Positions 1 through 5,333 of a DNA stretch of 7,971 bases are shown piece by piece. The stretch lies in assembly GCA_014191535.1 (NCBI GenBank), contig BJHC01000054.1:1-7971 (forward strand). The letters are read 5' to 3'. A program made the position numbers and the translations under genes. The DNA is from Cyanobium sp. (GTDB lineage: Bacteria; Cyanobacteriota; Cyanobacteriia; PCC-6307; Cyanobiaceae). The notes below the pieces were generated by a model. It did no database searches and was not told the DNA's origin. It saw nothing but the letters and a program-made list of their open reading frames with translations. Position 1 is the first letter of the stretch. Each line of letters opens with the position of its first letter.

Positions 1-1
1 G

Positions 2-919
2 CGGACCATCCCGCAGCGACTGCAGGGGGTGGCAGCGGCGGTGGAGCTCGGCGGTAGCAGCCTGCGACTCACAGGGGGAGAACCGCTGCTCCATCCAAAC
101 CTTGTAGCCCTGGTGGAGGCGGTTCAGCCCCTGCGGCAGCGGGGCCTGCGGGAGGTCGCCCTCACCAGCAACGGCACCCTGCTCACCGCCGCCCGAGCCA
201 AAGCGCTGCGCGAAGCCGGCCTCGATCGGATCACCCTCAGCCTCGACGGCGCCGATGGCCCCAGCGTGGCCCGCATGGCCGGCCTGGCCAATGCCGCCGC
301 CGGCGAGCGGGCCCTGGCGACGGTGCTGGCGGCCATCGACCACGCCCGCGAAGCCGGCTTTGATCCAGCCGCGGGCCAGCTGAAACTCAATGCCGTCATC
401 CAACGGGGCCTCAACGACGATCAACTCCTGCCGCTGGCGGAGCTGACCCGTGAACGGGGGCTCGAGCTGCGGCTGATCGAATACATGGATGTGGGCAACC
501 GCAATGGCTGGAGGCCGGAGGCGGTGGTGCCCGCGGCGGAGATGCTGCAGCGCATGGCTCATCGCTGGCCCCTGGAGCCCATGGGCCGGCCCACCGGCGG
601 CACAGCCCGCCGATGGCGTTACGGGGATCGAGGCGGCGTGCTGGCGGTGGTGGCCTCCGTGAGCGAGCCGTTCTGCGGGGATTGCAACCGCCTGCGGGTC
701 ACCGCCGATGGCATCGCCTACACCTGCCTGTTCGCCCATCCGGGCAGCGGCGTCGACCTCAAACCCTGGCTGGCTGCAGCCGACACCCACACTCAACTGA
801 CCCAGGGCCTCGCCGCGCTCTGGCAACGGCGGAACGACCGCTACAGCGAGGAAAGAAGCCAAGCCCAGCTGGAGCGTGAGCGCACCACCCATGCGGAGAT
901 GGCCTACCTGGGGGGCTGA
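2..919 (+). CDS. moaA: GTP 3',8-cyclase MoaA, 5'-truncated by window edge
   Basis: Radical-SAM enzyme for the first Moco step: with MoaC it converts GTP to cyclic pyranopterin monophosphate in the cytoplasm. The frame is open from base 2, so 305 residues are visible. Roughly 50 N-terminal residues, including the CxxxCxxC radical-SAM cluster motif, lie outside the window. Visible motifs, numbered from the first visible residue: TGGEP at 24-28; the family stretch NAVIQRGLND near 130; EYMDVGNRNGW near 160; the C-terminal 4Fe-4S ligands Cys225, Cys228 and Cys242 in the family spacing CX2CX13C; and a terminal Gly-Gly, which is functionally important in MoaA. The GTG at base 29 is internal to the conserved domain and is not the start. 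The gene runs convergently into the TSUP permease with a 16-base gap. All visible key residues are intact, so it looks functional. Confidence 0.95.
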   Translation, partial: RTIPQRLQGVAAAVELGGSSLRLTGGEPLLHPNLVALVEAVQPLRQRGLREVALTSNGTLLTAARAKALREAGLDRITLSLDGADGPSVARMAGLANAAAGERALATVLAAIDHAREAGFDPAAGQLKLNAVIQRGLNDDQLLPLAELTRERGLELRLIEYMDVGNRNGWRPEAVVPAAEMLQRMAHRWPLEPMGRPTGGTARRWRYGDRGGVLAVVASVSEPFCGDCNRLRVTADGIAYTCLFAHPGSGVDLKPWLAAADTHTQLTQGLAALWQRRNDRYSEERSQAQLERERTTHAEMAYLGG

Positions 920-940
920 GGACGCGAACCCAGCCTCAGC
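915..940. terminator. Inverted repeat spanning both stop codons of moaA and the TSUP gene; possible bidirectional terminator
   Basis: GCTGAGG at 915-921 is perfectly complementary to CCTCAGC at 934-940, with a 12-base loop. The moaA stop (TGA, 917-919) lies in the left arm and the TSUP stop (TCA on the plus strand, 936-938) in the right arm. A hairpin could therefore form at the 3' end of both convergent transcripts. There is no T-run on either side, so it is not a classical intrinsic terminator. Termination or 3'-end protection is an inference from position only. Confidence 0.3.
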
Positions 941-1685
941 GCAAGGGAGGCAGCCCCAGCAACTTGCCTCCAGCCAATAACAACACCACCGCCAAGGCTC
1001 GGCGAATCCAAGCCACGGGCCAATGGCGACTCCCCAGCCGCGATCCCAGGGCCCCAGCCACCAACACGGCTGGGGCGATCCACAGCAGCAACGGCTCGGC
1101 CAACAGCGGATCAAGGGCCCTGGGCCGTGCCCACAGCAGACCGGCCAGCCCAGCCAAGGAATTCAGCAGGATGAACAGAACCGACACCGCCGCCGCCTGG
1201 CGGGTGGTGCACCACCGCGCCATCAGCAACCAAGGCGTGAGGAACACACCACCGCCGGTGCCGGTCAACCCGGCCAGCAGACCCAAACCACCGCCCACAC
1301 TCAGCAACGCCGGCACCGAAGCGGGGCGCAGGGTGGGGGGATCGTGGGGGGTCTGGCCCAATCGCCAGGCGGATCCCCACAGCACCAGCCCCACCAACCA
1401 TTCAAACCAGGGTCCGGGAATCTGGAGCCAACCCCCGACAAAGGCCAAAGGCACCGCCAGGGCATACACGGCCACAAACCGGCGCGCGGGAAAGTGGCCA
1501 GCCCGCAGAAAATTCCAACAGCCCAGGCTGGCCACCAATGCATTCAGAGCCAGCGCCGCCGGCTTGATCAGGGCCGGCGACCAGCCCGCCAACGCCAACA
1601 CCGCGATGTAGCCCGAAGCGCCGGCATGGCCCACCGAGGCATACAAAAAGGCCACACAGGCCATGGCCAACGGCAACGACGCCAT
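936..1685 (-). CDS. TauE/SafE (TSUP) family membrane permease
   Basis: Predicted 249-residue inner-membrane protein of the TauE/SafE (TSUP) superfamily, whose characterised members move small organic or inorganic anions such as sulfite, sulfoacetate and related compounds. Two glycine-rich signatures mark the pseudo-duplicated halves: YASVGHAGASGY at 15-26 and GLTGTGGGVFLTP at 139-151. Hydrophobic segments lie near 2-19, 25-53, 70-85, 94-107, 123-140, 165-186, 198-215 and 228-245. A short charged loop (RLGQTPHD) near 108-115 separates the halves. I chose the ATG at 1685 because it overlaps the upstream HPP stop as TGATG. The longer frame from 1727 would overlap HPP by 43 bases and adds a non-membrane tail. 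No clear Shine-Dalgarno is visible, which fits translational coupling. Substrate unknown; nitrite or sulfite is a contextual guess. Confidence 0.85.
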   Translation of the reverse strand: MASLPLAMACVAFLYASVGHAGASGYIAVLALAGWSPALIKPAALALNALVASLGCWNFLRAGHFPARRFVAVYALAVPLAFVGGWLQIPGPWFEWLVGLVLWGSAWRLGQTPHDPPTLRPASVPALLSVGGGLGLLAGLTGTGGGVFLTPWLLMARWCTTRQAAAVSVLFILLNSLAGLAGLLWARPRALDPLLAEPLLLWIAPAVLVAGALGSRLGSRHWPVAWIRRALAVVLLLAGGKLLGLPPLR

Positions 1686-2218
1686 CACAACCAATGGTGT
1701 GGGTAGGTGGCCGCCCCCGGCACCCAACGGCTAAAGCCCCAGGCCAGCAGCACGAGCAGCACCGAGCCGCTCAGCACCGGAAACACCAAAAACCCCCAAG
1801 GAACCCCCAGATACACCACCAAAAACGCCAACCCGCCAGCCGGTGGATGCAGGCAGCGCAGCTGTTGGCCCAGAAGAATGGTGATGGCAACAGCCAGGGC
1901 CAATGACACAGGCCCCTGGCCGATCCAGGCCAGCAGGGCCATGCCGACCAAAGCCCCCAGACCATTGCCGAGCACGAGATTGCGGGGCTGGGCCAGGGGG
2001 CTGGCGGGGTAACCAAACAGCAAGACGCAGGAGGCCCCCAGGGGCGCCACGATCAACGGGTGTTGGCTCCAGAGGCTGAGCAGGGCCAACAGCACCACGG
2101 CACACAAGGCGCCGACGCTGGTCACAGCAACCTGAGACCGTGCAAAACGCGGCTGATAGCGGCGGCCCCGACGCCGTTCACGCCGAGCCATCACATGCAG
2201 GCGCCGCACCGGGCTCAT
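1685..2218 (-). CDS. HPP-family integral membrane protein, candidate nitrite transporter
   Basis: 177-residue HPP-domain protein. A basic N-terminus (RRERRRGRR, about 12-20) precedes four or five hydrophobic segments near 30-52, 56-69, 84-99, 103-119 and 129-163. The family signatures are PLGASCVLLFG at 59-69, SPLAQPRN at 73-80 and the name-giving HPPAG at 124-128. An HPP protein conserved in cyanobacteria and chloroplasts has reported nitrite transport activity, so nitrite uptake is the leading hypothesis, but the sequence alone cannot prove it. The start is the ATG at 2218, which overlaps the moaB stop as ATGA and has GGAG eight bases upstream (2227-2230). The longer frame from 2263 adds only an Ala-rich tail lying inside moaB. 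It sits between moaB and the TSUP permease in one tightly packed unit. Confidence 0.85.
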   Translation of the reverse strand: MSPVRRLHVMARRERRRGRRYQPRFARSQVAVTSVGALCAVVLLALLSLWSQHPLIVAPLGASCVLLFGYPASPLAQPRNLVLGNGLGALVGMALLAWIGQGPVSLALAVAITILLGQQLRCLHPPAGGLAFLVVYLGVPWGFLVFPVLSGSVLLVLLAWGFSRWVPGAATYPHHWL

Positions 2219-2721
2219 TCCGCCGGCTCCGTGAGCCGCGGCAGCAGCTGCACCAGGTTGCACGGGCGGGTGGTGTCGTTGAGCTGAGCTGAGATCAGGC
2301 GATCCCAGGCGGTTTCCACCGCATCCAGGGAGCCCGGCAACACAAAGATCACCGTGCCGTTGGCCACCCCCGCCAGGCAGCGGCTCTGCAGGCTGCTGGT
2401 GCCAATGGTTTCAAAGGAGAGCACCCGGAACAGCTCCCCGAAACCTTCAATCGTTTTATCCAGCAGGGGTGCCACCGCTTCCGGCGTGCCATCCCGACCC
2501 GTGAGCCCCGTACCGCCGCTGCTGATCACCACCTGCACGGCGGGATCGGCGATCCAGCGGCTGAGCTCGGCCCGGATTCGATAACGGTTGTCGGGCACCA
2601 GGCCGCGCTCCGCCAGCCGATGCCCTGCAGCCTCCAACCGCTGCTGCAGGGCATCGCCCGAGCGATCGTCCGCCAGAGAGCGGGTGTCGGACACGGTGAG
2701 CAGGGCGATGCTGAGGGCCAA
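2215..2721 (-). CDS. moaB: Molybdenum cofactor biosynthesis protein MoaB (MogA-like fold)
   Basis: 168-residue member of the MoaB/MogA family, which binds molybdopterin. In organisms where its role is known, MogA-type members adenylylate molybdopterin before molybdate insertion by MoeA. Motifs: IALLTVSDTRSLADDRSGD at 5-23; SSGGTGLTGRDGTPEAV at 67-83, the molybdopterin-binding loop; EGFGELFRVLSF at 92-103; GTSSLQSRCLAGVANGT at 107-123; LPGS at 128-131; TRPCN near 151-155. An ATG start at 2799 is possible, giving 194 residues. I prefer the TTG at 2721 because GGAGG lies eight bases upstream, because the resulting length matches E. coli MoaB (about 170), and because the 26 extra codons use triplets uncommon in this window (CTA, AGA, ACA, GTT, TTG) with no family motif. 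First gene of the moaB-HPP-TSUP unit; its stop overlaps HPP by four bases. Confidence 0.92.
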   Translation of the reverse strand: MALSIALLTVSDTRSLADDRSGDALQQRLEAAGHRLAERGLVPDNRYRIRAELSRWIADPAVQVVISSGGTGLTGRDGTPEAVAPLLDKTIEGFGELFRVLSFETIGTSSLQSRCLAGVANGTVIFVLPGSLDAVETAWDRLISAQLNDTTRPCNLVQLLPRLTEPAE

Positions 2722-2797
2722 GGCGGGCGCCTCCAGGGCAACGGCGTGCAGGCATGCTCTCAAAACAGCTGCCGTCGTGCTGGTTAGCGTTGTTGCC
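2722..2797. promoter_or_regulatory. Divergent moaB/moaD intergenic region, presumed promoters
   Basis: If moaB starts at TTG 2721, these 76 bases separate two genes transcribed away from each other and should hold both promoters. The segment around 2753-2797 is locally richer in A and T than its surroundings. No convincing -10/-35 pair is visible on either strand. There is no GTAN8TAC NtcA box, which would be expected for direct nitrogen control. A GCATGC palindrome lies at about 2752-2757, but its meaning is unknown. Confidence 0.35.
2730..2734 (-). promoter_or_regulatory. Shine-Dalgarno GGAGG deciding the moaB TTG start
   Basis: On the minus strand GGAGG (2734 to 2730) precedes the TTG at 2721-2719 with an eight-base spacer, close to optimal. 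The competing in-frame ATG at 2799 has no purine-rich element upstream. This is the main local argument for the shorter MoaB. Confidence 0.55.
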
Positions 2798-3046
2798 ATG
2801 ACAGGGGCTGATTCCGCCACAATCCGCGTGCGGCTGTTCGCCGGACTGCGGGAAGCGGCAGGTTGGAGTGAGCAGGAGTGGCCGATCGATCGGGCCCCTA
2901 GCCCCGAAGCTGTCTGGCACCAACTGCAACTCGCCGGGAATCTGCAGACCGTGCGCGTCGCCGTCAACCACGCCTTCGCGGCGGCGAATCACCCCCTGCA
3001 GCCCGGGGACGAACTGGCGTTTCTGCCACCGATCAGCGGCGGCTGA
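2798..3046 (+). CDS. moaD: Molybdopterin synthase small subunit MoaD
   Basis: 82-residue ubiquitin-fold sulfur carrier. Its C-terminal glycine is thiocarboxylated (normally by MoeB plus a sulfur donor), and it delivers sulfur to cyclic pyranopterin monophosphate in complex with MoaE. Visible features: the opening beta strand TIRVRLFAGLREAAG at 8-22; VNHAFA near 56-61, corresponding to the family's V-N motif; PGDELAFLPPISGG at 69-82, the diagnostic tail ending in Gly-Gly. Length matches the family (about 80). The ATG at 2798 is the only ATG near the domain start. It has no Shine-Dalgarno, and an in-frame GTG at 2777 is an alternative. The stop overlaps the moaE start as TGATG, which suggests coupled, stoichiometric synthesis of the two subunits. 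Confidence 0.93.
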   Translation: MTGADSATIRVRLFAGLREAAGWSEQEWPIDRAPSPEAVWHQLQLAGNLQTVRVAVNHAFAAANHPLQPGDELAFLPPISGG

Positions 3047-3510
3047 TGCAGCACCCCCCGCGCCTCCAGATCGAACTGCTGGCGAAGCCGTTCGAGCCCC
3101 TGCGGCGGTTGGAGCAGTGGCAGCAGCAATGCCGCCACGAGGATCCAACAGCCTCAGCGGCGGAAGCCCTCTTCATCGGGCGCGTGCGCGACCAGGCCAG
3201 CGATGGCCATCCCCTCAGCGCCCTGGAATTGGAGCACTATCCAGGCATGACCGAGCGGCAACTGGAGCGGCTCGGCAGCGCCTGCGGCCAACGCCACGGC
3301 GTTCACCATGGCCTGGTGCTGCATCGCATCGGTCGGGTGCTGCCCGGGGAAGCGATTGTGCTGGTGGCCATCGCCGCCGATCGCCGCGGCCCTGCGCAGC
3401 GCTGCTGCCAAGAACTGCTGGAGGCCCTCAAACATGAGGCTCCGTTCTGGAAACGGGAATGGCGAGCCGACGGCAGTGCCCAATGGATCACCGGCAACAC
3501 CCCCTGGTAA
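3046..3510 (+). CDS. moaE: Molybdopterin synthase catalytic subunit MoaE
   Basis: 154-residue catalytic subunit of molybdopterin synthase. It binds cyclic pyranopterin monophosphate and receives two sulfurs from MoaD thiocarboxylate to form the dithiolene. Motifs: EALFIGRVRD at 40-49 (family FxGxVR); LELEHYPGM at 60-68; HRIGRVLPGEAIVLVAIAADRR at 93-114, with the conserved basic residues; LKHEAPFWKREW at 128-139. Lys129 and Lys136 have the same seven-residue spacing as catalytic Lys119 and Lys126 of E. coli MoaE. The ATG overlaps the moaD stop by one base (TGATG). The first 35 residues are less conserved and rich in Gln and Arg. It ends 16 bases from the stop of moeA, which is convergent. All expected catalytic features are present. 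Confidence 0.95.
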   Translation: MQHPPRLQIELLAKPFEPLRRLEQWQQQCRHEDPTASAAEALFIGRVRDQASDGHPLSALELEHYPGMTERQLERLGSACGQRHGVHHGLVLHRIGRVLPGEAIVLVAIAADRRGPAQRCCQELLEALKHEAPFWKREWRADGSAQWITGNTPW

Positions 3511-3520
3511 CCGGCACAGA

Positions 3521-3555
3521 CCCAGTTCAGAACACAGGCAACCGCAGCAACTGGG
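3521..3555. repeat. Inverted repeat at the moaE/moeA convergent junction
   Basis: CCCAGTT at 3521-3527 is complementary to AACTGGG at 3549-3555, with a 21-base loop. It begins in the 16-base gap between the two genes and includes the moeA stop (3527-3529). There is no T-run, the loop is long, and a 7-base match could arise by chance here. A role in 3'-end formation is speculative. Confidence 0.2.
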
Positions 3556-4762
3556 CCCACAGCTCCACACCCGCCTCCAGGTCGCCCTGGTCCGCCGGGA
3601 TCTCCAACAGCAGATCAGCCCCCTGTAGCGATCCGATCCGGGATGAGGCTTGCGTGCCCTCCACCCGGGCCCCCAACGCCCCCTCCGGTCCCACCACCAA
3701 CCGGGCGCGGGCCAGTTCAGGGCGCCCGGAGCCTCGGCGCAGTGGGGTTTCGAGACGCACCTTGAGCCGCGGTAGCGCTTGGATCTCGGCACCCTCCAGC
3801 CGTTGCAACGCCGGCCACAGCAACTGCAGCGCCGTGATGGCGGCGGCCACCGGATTGCCAGGCAGCCCAAAGAACGGCGTGCCCGCCACCTGCCCCCAGG
3901 CGAAGGGTCGCCCCGGCTTGAGGAACAGCTTCCAGAACCGCACCTCCCCCAGCTCCGCCACCAGGGGGCGAATCCAATCGCTGTCACCGGCGGACACGCC
4001 GCCAGTGCTCACCACCACATCGCAGGTCTCGGCCAACGCGCGCAGGGCCCCGCGCAACGGCTCCGGTTGGTCGGCCACCACCCGCTGATCGGCAACCCCG
4101 TAGCCCAGTTGGCTCAGCAAGGCCGTCAGCAACGTGGCATTGCTCTCCCAGATCTGCCCGGGTCCGCGGGGCTGCCCGGGCGGCAGCAGTTCATCGCCAC
4201 TGATCAACAGCCCCAGCCGCGGCCGTCGCGTCAACGCAAGCATCTGCACCCCGCAACCCGCGAGGCGGCCCAGATCCGCCACCCCCAGGCGCTGGCCAGC
4301 GGCCACCAACTCCTGACCGGGCTCCGCTTCCTCCGTGGGCTGACGAATCCAGGGGTTAGCCCCACAGGGCTGCACCAGCTCCAGCCCTGTTCCATCCACA
4401 GCCACCAGCTCCTGGGGCAGCACCCGCCCGCTGCCCTCGGGCACCACGGCACCGGTGAGGATGCGCACCGCCTCCCCCGGAGCCAGCGCTGCGCCGTAGG
4501 GAGCACCGGCCGCTGAGCAGCCCACCAGCCGCCAGGACTCACCCAGCTGGGGCTGGGCATCGCCGGCAATGGCGTAGCCATCCATGATCGAGGCGCGAAA
4601 GCCCGGCACCGCCGCCGGAGCCGACACCGCCGCCGCGGTGGTGCGGCCCAGGGCTTCGCGCAGCGGCAACGTCTCCGTGAGCCCCAGGGGCAACAGGGCT
4701 TCCAAGATCTGGGTCCGGGCCTGCTCCAGCGGCAGCCCTTCACGGCCGTAGGGCTCCCCCAT
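3527..4762 (-). CDS. moeA: Molybdopterin molybdenumtransferase MoeA
   Basis: 411-residue cytoplasmic enzyme that inserts molybdate into (adenylylated) molybdopterin, the last step to Moco. Domain layout is typical: MoeA_N (about 1-165), the MoCF_biosynth/MogA-like domain (about 180-325) and the C-terminal domain IV (330-411). Visible motifs: SIMDGYA at 58-64; RILTGAVVP at 100-108; LISGDELLPPGQ at 186-197; VVSTGGVSAGDSDWI at 250-264; KLFLKPGRPFAWG at 278-290; GLPGNPVAA at 299-307. The acidic and lysine residues used by E. coli MoeA appear conserved (Asp61, Glu191, Asp260, Lys278, Lys282). Oddity: the usual RRxGED element reads WIRQPTEEAEPG (138-149). The ATG at 4762 overlaps the moaC stop as TGATG; an in-frame ATG eight codons upstream lies inside moaC and is disfavoured. 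It is the second gene of the moaC-moeA unit. Confidence 0.95.
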   Translation of the reverse strand: MGEPYGREGLPLEQARTQILEALLPLGLTETLPLREALGRTTAAAVSAPAAVPGFRASIMDGYAIAGDAQPQLGESWRLVGCSAAGAPYGAALAPGEAVRILTGAVVPEGSGRVLPQELVAVDGTGLELVQPCGANPWIRQPTEEAEPGQELVAAGQRLGVADLGRLAGCGVQMLALTRRPRLGLLISGDELLPPGQPRGPGQIWESNATLLTALLSQLGYGVADQRVVADQPEPLRGALRALAETCDVVVSTGGVSAGDSDWIRPLVAELGEVRFWKLFLKPGRPFAWGQVAGTPFFGLPGNPVAAAITALQLLWPALQRLEGAEIQALPRLKVRLETPLRRGSGRPELARARLVVGPEGALGARVEGTQASSRIGSLQGADLLLEIPADQGDLEAGVELWAQLLRLPVF

Positions 4763-5259
4763 CAGCCCGCAGCCGCCCGCTGCCAATCACCATGGCGCCC
4801 GCCGCTCTTGCTCAGCAGACGCACCGCCTCGATCGTCATGGCGGGATCGGCCGACTTGAGCATGTCGTACAGCGTGAGCAACCCCACCTGCACGGCGGTG
4901 AGCGCCTCCATTTCCACCCCTGTGCTGCCGGTGGTGCGGGCGCTGGCCTCCAACCGCAGCCCCGCACCATCGGCGGCGGGGCTGATGTCCACCTCCAGGC
5001 CGCTGAGGGGAATCGGATGGCACAGGGGAATCAATTCCGAGGTGCGCTTGGCCCCTTGAATGGCCGCCACCCGAGCCACCGCCAGCACATCGCCCTTGGG
5101 GGCCTTCCCCTCCAAGACCAGGGCCAGCACCTCCGGGGCCATGCGGATCGTGCCCTCGGCCCGGGCCTCACGGCGGGTGACGGGACGGTCCCCCACCTCC
5201 ACCATGTGCACCTCACCGCGGCCATTGAGATGGGTCAGCGATGGGGTGTCCGGGGCCAT
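4762..5259 (-). CDS. moaC: Cyclic pyranopterin monophosphate synthase MoaC
   Basis: 165-residue cytoplasmic enzyme that rearranges 3',8-cyclo-7,8-dihydro-GTP, the MoaA product, to cyclic pyranopterin monophosphate. Motifs: [20 protein letters not shown] at 7-26; [20 protein letters not shown] near 55-74; [13 protein letters not shown] at 75-87 with His81; [11 protein letters not shown] at 113-123 with Glu116 and Glu118; LTLYDMLKS at 128-136 with Asp132 and Lys135; [12 protein letters not shown] at 148-159. Length matches the family (about 160). The ATG at 5259 gives the usual short leader before SLTHL; no clear Shine-Dalgarno precedes it. It lies 74 bases from the start of the divergent MFS gene, and its stop overlaps the moeA start by one base. 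Nothing is missing. Confidence 0.96.
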   Translation of the reverse strand: MAPDTPSLTHLNGRGEVHMVEVGDRPVTRREARAEGTIRMAPEVLALVLEGKAPKGDVLAVARVAAIQGAKRTSELIPLCHPIPLSGLEVDISPAADGAGLRLEASARTTGSTGVEMEALTAVQVGLLTLYDMLKSADPAMTIEAVRLLSKSGGRHGDWQRAAAG

Positions 5260-5333
5260 GGCGGGCGCAGGGCAGGTGTCCCCATCCTGACCACCCCCCG
5301 TGGGATCGTGACGGAATCAACGGGCTGTGCGCC
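5260..5333. promoter_or_regulatory. Divergent moaC/MFS intergenic region, presumed promoters
   Basis: This 74-base gap lies between the moaC ATG and the preferred MFS GTG start and should carry the promoters of both. On the minus strand TTGATT (around 5312-5317) resembles a -35 element, but no -10 hexamer sits at 16-18 bases from it. No GTAN8TAC NtcA box is present. The upstream in-frame ATG at 5241 for the MFS would place this stretch inside coding sequence, but it translates to a Pro-, Cys- and Trp-rich tail unlike any MFS N-terminus. Confidence 0.35.

Noticed and set aside
964..1706. Two long plus-strand open frames (about 215 and 227 codons) opposite the TSUP gene
   Set aside because: They translate to Gln-, Pro-, His- and Arg-rich low-complexity sequence with no motif. 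They are by-products of GC-rich codon bias in the TSUP gene, which has clear family signatures.
3490..3516. Direct repeat ACCGGCA (3490-3496 and 3510-3516) around the moaE stop
   Set aside because: Seven bases, two copies, partly in coding sequence. This is expected by chance at this base composition.
3154..3987. A 277-codon minus-strand frame covering the end of moeA and all of moaE
   Set aside because: It is in another frame of moeA and antisense to moaE; Arg/Cys/Trp-rich with no recognisable domain.
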